Positions 33,201 through 45,558 of a stretch of 64,000 bases of DNA are shown piece after piece. Position numbers and translations under genes: made by a program. The notes beneath the pieces were generated by a model. The model ran no database searches, was not told the origin of the DNA, and saw only the letters and a list, made by a program, of their open reading frames with translations. Position 1 is the first letter of the stretch, and each line of letters begins with the position of its first letter. The DNA is from Chlamydomonas reinhardtii (taxonomy: Eukaryota > Chlorophyta > Chlorophyceae > Chlamydomonadales > Chlamydomonadaceae), in the NCBI RefSeq assembly GCF_000002595.2, contig NC_057010.1, positions 2,598,721 through 2,662,720 on the forward strand, in the 5' to 3' direction.

Positions 33201-36200
33201 CGTTTGCGTTCTATCCTCGCTGCATTCAATACTCCACCCTTTGCCATGGTGGTGCCGCGTACGTGCTCTCGCAGCTCCTGCTCATGTCGTTCTTTGTGGG
33301 CCTCATCGTGGTCGTGGCTGCCACGCTGCTGTTCTTTGCGGAGCGAGGTAGGGCACTAGATAAGGACGCGCTGGCTGCGGTCTGCTGCCAAGTGCCAGCA
33401 TAAGGCTCCTTGGGTGCGTGTCCCTGCCATATGGGTGTGGCCATTTCTTGGGCCTGGAACTTGCCAGCAGACCTGCAACCAGCTTGCTGTAAGCCAAAGC
33501 TTAACTGCCTCGGGGTGTTGCGGGGGGTTGCGCAGGCGACTACGACGAGGCACTGGGCTACTACGTCCGCACACACGAGAAGTACACGCAGGCGGATGGC
33601 GACCCCATCGTGAGCCCCTTCGAGAGCATACCGTCAGGCTTCTGGTGGGTGCATCGCGAGGCTACTAGGACGGGGGCTCAGTGTGTCAGCATGTGACCAT
33701 GCGTGCTCTGCCAAGAGGCTACTGCGTTGGGCACTGCGGGTTGCTTGGCGCGAACTCGGGCTTTGGCACATGTTTGCGCCTGACATACTTGCCCCCATCA
33801 TGTCCCGTCAGGTGGGCCATCGTGACGCTGATGACTGTGGGCTACGGTGACGTGGTGCCGCTGAGCGTGGGCGGCCGCTTTGTGGCCTGCGCCACCATGC
33901 TGTGCGGTGAGACGGATGGCGCTGCCAGCGCTGGCGTGCAGCAGGGCTGGGGCGGGCAGGGGCTCCCCTGGGGCCAGGCGTTGCGGCGCGGTCGTGTTTC
34001 TTGGGTTCCATGCGCTCAGCTCGGCGCTGCACCAAGCCCCGCCATGCTGCGCTGCGCCTGCGTGCTGCCCTGCGTGCTGCCATGCAGGCCTGCTCGCCAT
34101 CGCTCTGCCGGTGGCGGTCATCGGCACCAACTTCGCCAGCGAGTGGGAGAGCTACAAGCGGCGCCGCGGCGGCAGCGGGCAGACCACCAGCCCGCACCTG
34201 GACGAGCTGACTGAGGCGCTGGACGCACACGTCAGCACAGTGACGGACGTGGAGGACATGCTGGAGTCGGTGAGGGGGGCCGCGCAGGAAGGGGGGCAGG
34301 CGCTGCGCTCTCTGATGCATGGATGGATGGTAAACCCTGTCGGTTTGATTTGGCCCGGTCTCTAGCGCGCTGCGCCATGCCCGTCTGTCGATTGTGCTTG
34401 GATGGCCGCGGCTGGTTCCTCGCACAAGAATCCTCTTCTAGCAGTGTAGTGACGTAACCCTCCGCGTGTGCCCTGCCGGCCGCCCCTCCTCCTGGCCGGC
34501 CTCCAGGCGGTTGCCAAGCTGGCTGACATGCAGTCGGAGGTGCGGGAGCGCGGCGAGCTGCGCATCAGCGAGATGGAGGCGCTGCTGCGGCAGGTGAGGT
34601 TGGTCCACGTGGCGAGTCGCAGTTCTTGACCAGTCGACGTGTGAGGGAAAGCGGCGATGAGGGGCGCATAGCGCGGCGGCGCCAAGGCCTGCTGTCGTGC
34701 GATTGTGCCGTGTCATAACTAGGTGCGCAACCTCATTTTTATGATTGCCCGTGTGCGTTGCAGCGCGGGGCCAGCATGACCGTCAAGCAGGTGGAGGCCG
34801 TGCGCGAGGTGGTGTCGTGCCTGTGCCGCCTGGGAATGGAGCCGCAGTCGCAGCTGTTCCATCAGTACTCCATGCGGCCCCCGCACGGCAGCGGAACGGG
34901 CTCGGGCGGGATGGAGCAACAGCAGCCGAAGCAGCCGCACCAGAATGAGGTACGCGCCAAGTGGGTTAGGACGCAGCCACTGTGGACCGTGTGGCAAAGA
35001 TGTGTGATCTGCGCAAGCATCATATAACCAGCGTCACTTATCTGGCGCATGCGGCCTTCAATTGCGCAGGATGGCGACGTGCTAACGGAAATGCCGAGCG
35101 CCCAGCAGCAGCAGCCAGACCTGCAATCCAAAACCTCCGGCGACCAGAACCCCAGCGTGTCGTCGCGTGTCAGCTTTGCCGTGGACGCTAGCTCTGCTGG
35201 CCGAACGGGCACTGGCGACGGCATGGACCCAAGCACTGGCGGCGTGGGCATCGGGCGGCACACCAGCGGCGTGCACGGCGCCGCGTCGTTGCGGGTGCTG
35301 CGTAGCATGAATGTGGCGGCCGTGACAGGCGCGGCCCCGCACGCCGCTGACGCCAGCGTCCGACCGAATGGCGCGGCCGCCGGTGTGGACACGGCGGCCG
35401 CGGACACGAGCGTGCGGTCGGCCGCGGGCACGGTGCCCCCAGGCGTCTACAACGGCTTGGGCGGCGTGGGTGTGCACGGCTGGAAGGACAGCGGCGCCGC
35501 GGCGGGCGCGGACCCGCGACTGCCGGAGCCCAGGGCCGCGCTTGCAAACAAAATCAAGGTGAGCGAAGCCCTTGTTTTGCGGTCACAATGTCGATGTGGT
35601 AGGGTCTGTGTCGTTCTTTCGGACGAGTTGCAGCAATCGCGTGTTTTATGTGTTGAGCAACGAAAGGTGTGTGTTACGTGTCATGTGTGGCCCGCAGGAG
35701 TGCCTGGACCTGCTGGTGGACACGCCCATGTACGAACGCATGATTGAGTGAGTGACCGGCTAGCGTACGGCAATAGCAGGGCCCGGGAGACTGGCCGCGG
35801 TCGGGTGTCGGGGCCTGGGCACCTTGGTCATATCCTGCCGAGCTGCATGGGCGCTTCACCCGACTCTTCACCTGCCGCCTCACCTGCCACCCCGTTAACG
35901 CTGCGCCGCCTGCACCGCCTGTCCGCTACGCCTGGGTAGGGAGCTGAACGAGGCACTGGCGCTGGAGGAGGAGGTGTACGGGCTGTGGTCGCAGCTGGTC
36001 AAGGTGCTGCGGGCGGTGGCGCTGCTCACGGGCGGGCTGCTGCCGGAGGAGCTGGACCTCATGCGCAGCCAGTACCGCCAGCTGGTCACGCTGGGCAAGG
36101 AGGTGAGTTACTAAGGCGGCGGGCGCGCAGCGTGGGCGTAGGATGCAGTGGATGCGATGCATACGGTACACGATGCGTGGGTAAAGGCACCGCAACCGTG

Positions 36201-37306
36201 CCCCTAGGTTTTATGGCGCCACCTGTGCTGCCAGTGCCCCGGGGCATGGGCCCAGTGTCCTTCATGCGCCGTCGCGCTTGCTTCCCCCCTGGACGCCGGC
36301 CTGGAACTGGAAGTCACGTTCACACAAAATCTACACCCCTCTGACACCCCGCCATCAGGCTGCGGAGCTGCACGCACGGCTGGATGTGGTGGCTGAGGAC
36401 CTGGCAGACATGGACGACACCCTTGAGCGGCCTGGCTTGGACGTGGTGATGGGTGTGGTGAAGGGCCTTGCCAAGCAAAGCTCAAGCGGCGTGCGTGATG
36501 GTTCCAGCCGTAAGCTCGGCAGCCGTAACGGCCGCGCGCGTAGCGCGGGAGCGAAGGGGAGGACGGCGGCAGCGGTGGGGGTGACGGCTGATGCCGCCGA
36601 TGCGGCGATGGCGTCGCGCACCTCTTCTCGAAGTGGCTCGCAGCCGCCGTCGCGGGCCGCGTCCGTGACGGCTGCGCAGCACGCGGCGGCAGCGCTTGGC
36701 GTGGATGCCGTGCAGGCAGGAGACGTACGCGGCGAGGGTCGCAGCAGCACAGGCAGCAGGGCTGGCGGCAGCCGGGATGCAACCGCGTCTGGCCTGGTCG
36801 CAGCGGCAGTGCAGCCCCCAGCCGCCGCGGCCAGCTTCCGGGTATCCTCGGCGTCTGGCCGCAACAAAGTAGCACCGGAGCCCATTGCCACTGATGCCGG
36901 CGGCACGGAAGGCCTCACACCACCAGCCCACCCTACGGTCTTCCGACTTGGCAGTGGGAGGGTGGCGCCGGCACCCCAGACGGCAGTGAGTGCAGTGCCA
37001 CCAGCAGCAGGCGGCGTGCGCCCAACGTCTGCTCGCCGTGACGCTGCCGTCCCTCCTGTCGTGGAGGATGGGCATCGCAAGAGCGCTGACCTCCCGCCGT
37101 CCGCAGCGCAACACCGGCCTGGCAGCGGCGCTAGCGTGCGCAGTGGCAGCGGTGGTGTAGGTGGAGGCTGGCAGGCGGGCTCAGACGCTGGCGCTGTGGT
37201 AGCTGGCGCTCAGCCTGGGCCAGCACTTGCACGAGTGGCAGAGGATGCGATGCTGCCGGACTCGCCCTCGGGGACGGAGCCGCACCAGCCGGGACAGGAC
37301 ACATGA
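30286..37306 (+). CDS. Shaker-like voltage-gated potassium channel with long cytosolic tail
   Basis: Twenty phase-consistent exons (30286-30405, 30631-30735, 31191-31493, 31606-31672, 31793-31928, 32057-32138, 32284-32432, 32577-32691, 32864-32928, 33080-33131, 33275-33347, 33536-33644, 33812-33906, 34088-34269, 34507-34593, 34764-34949, 35070-35558, 35698-35747, 35940-36102, 36359-37306) give about 1,191 residues. S1 contains LLSTVAFCLETVP, close to Shaker. S4 is RVLRLLRVFRVLK with charges every third residue. The pore carries the K+ filter TVGYGD near residue 468 and S6 reads LLAIALPVAVIGTNF. The family forms tetrameric depolarisation-gated K+ channels in the plasma or ciliary membrane. I see no T1 and no cyclic-nucleotide-binding domain. 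The tail of about 650 residues is Ala/Ser/Gly-rich with coiled-coil-like stretches. The first three exons and the exact 31672/31793 junction are less certain; the ATG at 31335 is an alternative start. Confidence 0.9.
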
Positions 37307-37417
37307 GCAAAGCGGGTTTCGCGGCTTGGGACAGCGCAAACTGATAGGGTTCATGGCAAGACGTGATGCTGTTGTGCACCGAATGGGTTAGTGCAAAATC
37401 CATTGTGCCGCGCGGAG

Positions 37418-37422
37418 TGTAA
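37418..37422 (+). terminator. TGTAA poly(A) signal of the K+ channel gene
   Basis: TGTAA lies 112 nt after the stop. A second TGTAA near 37736 is an alternative that would give a longer 3' UTR. Confidence 0.5.
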
Positions 37423-38250
37423 AAGGTGGAAGGCTTCGTGCCGCACATACCCTGCGGCACCCGGCACGTCTTGCACGGGGTGAGTAAGACTGTCCACGAT
37501 GCACACCCTCCCATTTCCGATGTGGTAATATACTCCTCACCTGTAGTGCAGTCCTTCCAGATTACCGGAGCATTGCGTGAGTACTGTCGTAAAGCGTGCC
37601 GGTCAAAGCAATGCTTGTTGGTTTAGTGAATGGACCGCACAAGGACCACGCTTGTCCAAAGCGGTGTCGGCGCAAGTGACGGTACTGGTACACTGCGGTA
37701 CCAGAATGGTGGCGTGAGGCATCCTTGCGGCCATGTGTAACAATTTGTTTGATTGCTAGGCCATTCTTAACCTGACAAGAGCAGGATTCTATGGAAAGGT
37801 GCTACACCAAGTCTCACTGCTGTAAGCTCACTCCTGCAACCACTGCATTGTCACTGCTGTCCAGGGCTCCTTCCGTGGCTCCCGCCCCCCTGGACGCGCA
37901 CGTCCGCTTAGCTCTGCGCAGTGCCTCAGCGCAACCTTGAGCTGCTGCAACGGTGCAACCGATACTCATCGTGAGAGGTTCCTGCGTGCGTTGGTGCGTG
38001 TTGGTTGTGTACGCGGACCAGTGATTGCCGGAGTAGGCCGCGTTGCCCGCCATTCGGGGTCATTCGGGCCGGGGGCGTGTGCGCTGAAACACCATTCGAC
38101 CCGATGTTCAGTTCGCCCAATATTTTACATCATACTGAACTCGTAACGCAAGCCAGGCACGTTCCTGAGACTGAGGGACAGCTGCCCGCGAGCCAGGCTC
38201 TAAACTTTAGACTAAAGGTCCCGACAAGGAACCACAGGGAGCAAGCCAAG
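37423..38250. other. Intergenic region K+ channel / uL24m
   Basis: Tandem-gene spacer holding the end of the channel transcript and the promoter and 5' UTR of the uL24m gene. No exon or repeat was seen. The frame of uL24m stays open upstream of its ATG to about 38005, but that stretch has no protein-like conservation pattern. Confidence 0.5.
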
Positions 38251-39669
38251 ATGCCGCAAGCATTATATCGATCAATACAGCCTATGTTTAAAACAAATAG
38301 GTGGCGCATTTGCCGAGATGACCTCGTTTACATCCTGAGCGGGCCAGACAAAGGCAAGACCGGCAAGGTGCTAGAGATCATCAAAGACACACGGACGCCG
38401 CAAGTGATCGTGGAGGGCCGGAACTTGGTGCGTGTTGCAAGCTGATGGATTTTGCGCAGAGCCTCGCGTTTGCCGCGTTCATGATGCGTGACGTTTTTGC
38501 GCTAACAGAGAAAAAAGAAGGTGAAGACAGGCACTGGGCCGGATGACTTCTTTGTCGTGACGATGGAGGTGCGTCTGGGCCTCCTGCAACCCCTGGCGCA
38601 GTCCCGCGCGGCCGCAACCCCGGGCGCAGTCGTAGTCCCCAAGGCCTGCGTCCAGCGGACAATCACCCTGTGTAACACCCACCCTTCCATGGGCGTTGCC
38701 TGCAGGCGCCCCTCCACTACAGCCAGGTGCAGCTGGTGGACCCCCAGACCGGCAAGCCCATGCGCGTCATCTTCGCGTACACAGCAGATGGGACCAAGGT
38801 GCGCGCAATGGTTAACGCAGGGCTCGCGCCGGAGACGCAGGGTAGAGCCCACGAATGCGTGCGTCTCATCTGGCCCTAGCCATGCCATGTGTCACGCTGC
38901 AGGTGCGGTCACGCAAGGTGCCCAACCCCTCCACGGCGGACATCATTGCCACGCCTTCAGAGGAGGACCCGGACCCGCGCGTGGGGCTGAGTGAGTCTCG
39001 GGTTGGCGCACAGCGCACACGCATGCACACACAATGTGATCCACGTAGCGTAGGCCCTCGTCCTGTCAGCAGCCTCTGTATCGGAGCCTGGCTGAGTGCC
39101 CATGCACGTGTACGGCACTAAGCCAGCGCCCGCCTGCGTGCGCCGTGCCCACCGCAGCGGGCCCCAAGGACACGTCCGCGTCGCTGGCGCGCCAGGCCAC
39201 CTACACGCCCAGCGCCGGTTTCCCGTTTCGTGTGCGCAACCTGGAGCGCATATGGGCGGAGCTGCAGCCAGACGCCGACCCACACGGTCGGGACGAGGAG
39301 GGCGGAGCCAGCACGAGCGGCCGCGGGGCTGAGGGCGGGAGGAGCGGCGCGCGCGTAATCGACGTGGAGGTGGCGCTGCGATCCGCAGGTGGCGAGGGAG
39401 CGAGGGCCACTGGAACGGGAGGCGCCGCGGCCTCTGCTTCGGCGGCGGCGGCGGCGGCGGAGCCACCGGGTGGCGGCGTGCGGGCGCACAGCACGTGTAG
39501 CGACGCGCGCGCCGGGCTGAAGGAGCTCGAGGGGGCAGAAGATCTGTTGGAGCGGCTGCGGAGCGGACGGAGGCTGGGTGCGGCGGTGGCGGTGCGGCTG
39601 CCAATGGGGACTGGCTTCGCGGCCTCTGGGTTGCTATGCTCGAGTCGGTTGGGGATCTGGGCGCAGTGA
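38251..39669 (+). CDS. MRPL24: Mitochondrial large-subunit ribosomal protein uL24m
   Basis: Five exons (38251-38427, 38509-38568, 38706-38798, 38903-38990, 39158-39669) give 309 residues. A KOW domain is clear: DDLVYILSGPDKGKTGKVLE followed by VIVEGRNL. The segment APLHYSQVQLVDPQTGKP and the downstream GPKDTS...TYTP motif are colinear with human MRPL24 (SEAPLLHRQVKLVDP, GPKDTSVEDALERTYVP), which identifies the mitochondrial rather than the cytosolic or plastid form. uL24 is an early assembly protein near the exit tunnel of the large subunit. The N-terminus MPQALYRSIQPMFKTNRW is basic and suits a mitochondrial presequence. After about residue 200 the protein adds an Ala/Gly/Glu-rich extension not present in the human protein. 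Confidence 0.9.
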
Positions 39670-42273
39670 GCTATGGGTGCGCCTGAGCAAGATACGGTGA
39701 TGGAGCTGCCGGAATGACCAGCGTGGGCCGTGGGTGAGAGCAGTTCCGTAGCCCTGCCTTGCAAGGTGGTAAGCACCAACTAGGTGTGTGCACTCTTCCG
39801 CAGCGGATGTGTGCCGGAGTTCGTGGAGCAGTACAAGTAGCAGGATCTGGGAAGACGGATGGTGGGGGATTGCAGTGACAAGATACCAGCGACCTCGCGA
39901 CAGTCAATTGTCCATGGACGCGCGAGGCCGCTTCTTGCTCCGGCTGATTTCTCCCAGCTCATGGGCGCTGTCTGAAAGTGTGCCACGGGTTAGTGCGGCC
40001 TGCATGCCGCGGATTTATGCACCCAAACGGATGACCCTCTGAAGGTTTGAACTCGCTGTCAACAATTCAAGTTGGGTGAGATTGGAACAGGTGTGCGTAC
40101 AATGGGGAAGCAAGGGCATTGCGAAGTGCAACCTAGGACAGCGGTGGCTAGCTCTTGACTACGCGCTACATGGCTATGCAGCGCTGTCAGACCACAGCGA
40201 GTGTAATGTGGCGGATTAAGGGGCTTTAATAGCGCGTCCGGCAAGTCCACAGGTGCATACAGCCTTCAGTGGCACTCAACCAGGAGCCAACTGCTCGCAT
40301 TCATGGCAATGCTGCTGAGCGATGCATGGCCTGCAGCATTACGCCATTGCAGTGCAGCGGCGGCGGCGTGGGGCCTCAGGTGACGCGCTCTGGCCAGGCT
40401 CCAACTAACTGGCGTGCACAGCAGCTGGACTGATACTCCGCAGTCGGTGTCCCCATCGGCTGCCCCTATAAATGCTGCTGCTTGCAAGTGATTGGTACCG
40501 AATCTTACGGGTCCTTCTCGGCTGCAATGCGGGGCCCAGCGGTGGTGGTGTACATCACAGAACAGCAGAAGTGATGAGTTCCTGTGTGCACCACAAGGCA
40601 GCGCGCCCACCGCTGCACAGTAATGATGTCACGTCTCTCCATCCTCTTTTTTACACGCCTTCACGCGCTCCGCCACATATCAAAATCCAATGGCACAGCA
40701 CACTGCCGGGGCTTGCTCATGGCCTCACACGCAGGTGAACGCCTGCGCCTCTGAGCACTTGGACTCACCAGTCCCCTACAGGCAACGGGTTGAGCCACAT
40801 CCTTCTCGCGCTTCCGCACTCGCCCGCCTTAACGCCACCCCATCCGATAAGTCCGACATTGCGAGGCCCAACTGATTTCAACGCGGCCTTGCAACGAATA
40901 TGGTCATGCCTTCCACGCATTCTACGTGTGGGGCCTTTACCAGTGACCAGTCCCATGAGGATGGGGAGCAGGACTTGACTCATCCAGTTGCCGGTCCACA
41001 GGCACGTTCCTCGCAGCTATTCAACAAGCAACACCCCAGGCCGGCTGCGACCTTCCAAGCACTTCTTTATTCATGTGCAAGCACACACAGCCCAACTTGA
41101 CAGCTCTGCCGTGCATCCTATTCAGGCCGTGTGCGACGGCAACAATTAAACACCCGGCACCAGCCGCACAACCGCACCGTGCATGTACGCCCCGATTTCC
41201 TGCCCCGCTCAATGGCCGTCACTGGCCCACTGGCTGAAAACGCACAGTCACCGTGAGTGGTGACACAGCGCAAAAGAAATCATATATGGAGCAAGCATGT
41301 CCTGCCCTGCCGCCGCCAAATCCGACAAGCAATGCATGGCAACAACCGATTTGTCGCGCGGACCTGTTCATGGCAACTATGCTGTCCTAAAATCCTTTAT
41401 TTGCATCATTTCCATACCTGCAGTGTACAGCCATCGAGGTTACGCGCACCAACTCACCAGTGGCAACTACGTCGTATTAGTCACGCATTCGTTCGTCCAC
41501 ACCCGTCTCCGCCACCTGCTCTTGCAGCCGAACACGATGGCCGGGACCCCAGACCGAACCCTAAGGCTTCTCAAGCCACCATTGCACCTCTATCAATCCC
41601 CGCCGACGATTAAATCATAGGCAAGCATATCATTAATACGCGCAGCGCGATCCCATGAGCCCGCCTCATTCACACCCCAGTGGGGGACACTCGACGCCAT
41701 TCATGCGGCGGCCCTGCACCGGTCATGGCCACTCGTCGCTGCAAGCATCCCCTGGCCGGTACCTTCTAAAACGCACATAGGCACATCCAGCCACAGCCAA
41801 GCTGTGCCCCTGCCGAGCAGCGACCGCGCAAACATCCCAGACACAGCGGTCAGCCGGCGCTGCGCTGCATGCATTATTAATGACAATTCTGTGCGTTCAA
41901 TCCGGCAACCTTAGCAATACGGTAGTGTTGTGTCGTCTGCAAGCCAGCAAATTCCATCCGTTCAAACGCAAGCTCGTGGCACCCTGCTTACTCCACCACT
42001 GTTACCCGACGTGATGGGTTCGAACTTGGTGCAATGCCCATCGGGTCCGGACTACATTTGCGTCCACCGGAATGTCGCTCTATCTGCACACACATGCTCC
42101 GTGCAGCCTGTGATTATTCGCAAATGTTATTCTCTGACGGGCCCATACTGGATTCCAACCGGGCCACCCATGGTGCGTGCAGGTACGGACCTGGTCTTGG
42201 TCCGTCCCTCCGCCCTTGCGCATGACGGTCTGCCAGGACGGCCAGTCCGCCAGTCCGCCTATGTTACGTGCGC
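39670..42273. other. Gene-free convergent interval uL24m / SpoVS gene
   Basis: About 2.6 kb without a supported exon on either strand. A TGTAA at 40202-40206 would end the uL24m transcript. A minus-strand TGTAA at 40651-40655 is the nearest candidate for the SpoVS gene, implying a 3' UTR of about 1.6 kb. The DNA has lower GC and only short open frames. No repeat or RNA gene was recognised. Confidence 0.5.
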
Positions 42274-45200
42274 TTAGCACATGACGGGGCACATCAGGTC
42301 CAGACCGGCCGGCAGCGTAGGCGCCACCAGGCTCTTGGGCCCGGCCGGCTCGGTCTTGAGGATGTTGAAGCGCAGGAACTTGGACTCGCGGCCCATGGTC
42401 GCCTGCAATCGCAAGGCGGCGGCATGACACGGCGTGCAGCGCCAAGAGCGCCATCAGCATCAGACAGGCGCACACGGCTGCCCTTGAAATGGCAGTGTAC
42501 CCGATACCTCGAGGCTCGAGCCCAGGGGCGCGGGAGTGTATCAGCAGCCGTGCTAGCTCCATCCCAACGCCGTGGATTAGGCTATGGCCACACACATGAT
42601 CGCACTTGGGCGTTGAGTCTGTCCCTTACGAACGCAAGACTAATGACGCCACCACTGCAACCGGCCCGCACCTGCGTGTCCTCGGTGATCCACGCCGCCG
42701 CCATCATTAGGTCGAAGCCGTGCTTGGCCACAAGCCGGTGCCGTGCGTTCACCACGGCTGACATGGCCACGAAAATCGCGTCTGCACCCGCCGCCTTCAT
42801 TACGGCCTGCGTGGGGGCCAAATGAGACGCACACACCAACAAAAAAATGAGCAGGCAATCCAAGACAGATCTGAGTCAGGCGGTCTTGCCCGGGGGGCAA
42901 CACACCTCCCGTGCGGCCCGTTGTGTACCACCTCTGTCCCAGTGCATGTTACGCACCTGGCCACGGTCCAGCATGACCGCAATGATGGCTGCGAGCACAC
43001 CGTTTAAAAACATACCGGCAGTGTTAAAACATTGACGACTTTTGGGGACAACATAATAACGCAGTGCACTTTGACCTGCTGGGGGACACCAGCCGACAGA
43101 GAGGATGTGGAATTGCGCACCTGACGCCATCTTGTGCACGTCGCTGCCGCGCGCCACGTTCAGCACCGTCTCGTCCGCCGTCTTGAGCGGCTCCTGCAGC
43201 TGCGCCACCGGAAACACCAGGAACGCCAGCCGCAGCGGGTCCGGCCGCTCCGTGGAGTCGTTGCTGCAGCGGACAGAGCATTAGGGCAGCGGCAGCTAAA
43301 GCACAGGCGCATGCAGGCAGCGGGCTTTCCTGCAGCCCTTGTAAGCCCGCTTAGCACGCACAGCAGCAACACGGACAGGGCCCAGGCCGACGCCACATTA
43401 CGCATCCCGGCTTGTTTAAGCGACGCCTACCGGTGGAAGGGCAGGAAGGTGACCTCGGCGCCTTCAGGCCCAGTCTCCTTGGCGTACTGCCTCGCCACCG
43501 CAATCGCCTTCACCGCCTGATTCAGGCTGTCGTAGGCGCAGCCGTACGGCGGCGGCCCCGAGCGCAGCGCCGTCACAAGCGCCGTCACGCCGCGAGACAG
43601 GATCTTGTCGATCGCGCCCGCCGCGTCCTTCACCACCGTGGTCGCCTGCAAGAAATCAGGGTCAGCCAAGCAAACCCAGCTCAGGGCATTAGCATCGTCA
43701 CAAGAAGCCGCGCCCAAAAGCAGTAAAACGCTATGGTCATAGAGTCACAGCGCACACAAGCGCGACGCGAGAGGTAGCATGCAGCGCAGGCAGCCAGCTC
43801 CAGCATCGACCCGTGTGACCTTCTGGCGTCAAGCGCGTGTCTGCATCCCCTTTCACGTCCTCAACTCACCACCCTTCCTATCCCGCGCAGGCCATCCACG
43901 CAAGCGGCCAACCCAGCCACACGCCACCTGGCCTAGCAGCACGCACCGCACCTTGATAGTGACTGAGTTCTGGTCGCGCAGCGAGCGCCGCGACGATGTC
44001 AGCGAGTGCGTACACGATGCGTGCGATGCCTGGGGCGACAGCGACGAGAGCGGGTGCGGCGCTGCCGGCAGCACACAGGAGGTACCTCGGCTGGCGCGTA
44101 GCACGGCGTTGAAAGGGCTACTGCTCTCAGCCTCCGCCACCGGCGCGGTGGCGGCCGGCTGCAGCGCAGACGCGGGGACTATGGCCACAGTCCGGCCCGC
44201 CTGCGCGTGCGCGTGGCGGTGGCTGGGGTGCCCAGGCGTGGGCATGTGCGCCGTCCGCGCCGAGAGCTGCTGGAATGCCGTCCCAGCGTCCGATGGTCCG
44301 CGGGCGCTGCAGGCCTTGCTGGGGTCGCCGCCATGCGTGGCGGCGGAAACGGAGGCTGAACCGCAGGGTCCCGACGAGAAAATCATGGAGGAGTCCCCCG
44401 AGCATGCCGACGAGTCGTCTTGCTGCAGGTAGGAGACCGGGTGCGCTGCGGCCGCGGCCACCGCCGCAGCGGCCGCCGCAGCGTCTGCGTCAAAGACGCA
44501 CGTGCTGGAGTGCGCGAAGTCCTCATCGTCCACAACCTCAACGTCTGCAACGTGCACGAGGCTCCCGCTTGGCCCAACAGCGCTGTCATCTGCGGTCCGC
44601 ATCTGTGCTGCAATGAACGGCACCAAAGTGAGGCCAGCCGCCGTCTCCGTTAGCATGCTCAGCGGCTCAGACGCCAGCGCGCCAGCGTCTGCCTCGAAAA
44701 CTGACGCCTCCGTGACAGCGGGGTCGGCTTCAGGCCTGTGTGCGTGGGCGTCGGACCCAGGTGCAGACCGTCAGGTGGGCTGGTGGGTGACCGAGGGGTC
44801 ACAATAATGAGTTTTGTGGGGTGGTAGACGAGACCGTGATGACGAACAGCTTCCTGAGCTGCCTCTGGCCCCTGGACACGTGCTACTGGCTGCGCAAGAG
44901 GTAGGACCAGTGTCGCAAGACCTCCGTTCTACCAGCATGCAGCTTTCTCAGAATTCCGTGCACAGCAGACTAAGACTGTGCGCTGGTACCTTGATTTTAG
45001 AGTTGAAACGGATTCAAGTTACGGACGAACACCCTCCGGCTCCAGAACGAGCCGGACTGAAAACCAATTCGGTAGGAATTCGGACAGGAAAACCTTCCGC
45101 CGACTAGCTCGCGCAGCCGACATGATTGACCAATTAAATTTTGCATAGTATGTTATAGATGCTTACCAAGCCGGCCCCGTCACCAGTCCCGTCCGCGAGG

Positions 45201-45558
45201 AAGCTTGCGGCAGAGCACCAGGCGCGGCCGCCTGAGGGCCAGAGCGTGAACTAGTCGAGGTGCTTGTAGCACTGGAGCGCACGGCCTGAGGATGCGCCGG
45301 CGCGCGCGGCTGGTTCACCGTGCGTGGACCTCCGAAGGGGCCGGCGGGCATGTCGCGGAGCTCTGACAGCGTCACTGTATCAGCATTCAGGCCCCACCCA
45401 ACAGGTGGGTAAGAGCGCTCGGTTTGCAGCTGTGCCTTTGGGGGAATGCTAAATGTCAGAACCAAGGAACCAAGAAAAGGTAGCAACCTGTGTGTAATCA
45501 GGCAGTGTGCACTGTGTTCGCCTGTCACGATAAGAGCGCGGAGCAAAAAATCGGGCAT
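42274..45558 (-). CDS. Protein with two tandem SpoVS-like (Alba-fold) domains
   Basis: Seven phase-consistent exons (45167-45558, 43928-44735, 43431-43645, 43121-43263, 42957-42988, 42672-42806, 42274-42402) give about 617 residues. The first domain (about residues 386-490) has NSVTIKVRCVLLG, then GYGC-like spacing to SLNQAVKAIAVARQYAKETG and VTFLPF, closely following bacterial SpoVS (ALNQAVKAVAIARGFV, then a CIPAF-type strand). The second (about 497-605) has VLNVARGSDVHKMASGAIIA, VMKAAGADAIFVAMSAVVNA, and FLRFNIL at its end, the same plan. SpoVS is a small Alba-like nucleic-acid-binding protein of bacterial sporulation. The N-terminal 385 residues are Ala/Ser/Asp-rich with no recognised domain. 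The start at 45558 is tentative, since further upstream exons are possible. Its function in the alga is unknown; RNA or DNA binding is inferred. Confidence 0.78.

Noticed and set aside
38005-38250. N-terminal extension of uL24m upstream of 38251
   Set aside because: The frame is open but has no upstream ATG in good context and no protein-like pattern; it is probably 5' UTR.
42000-42030. tRNA-like GGTTCGAA box
   Set aside because: No acceptor stem, anticodon arm or A box at the right distance; similar boxes near 11333, 32746 and 56870 fail in the same way.
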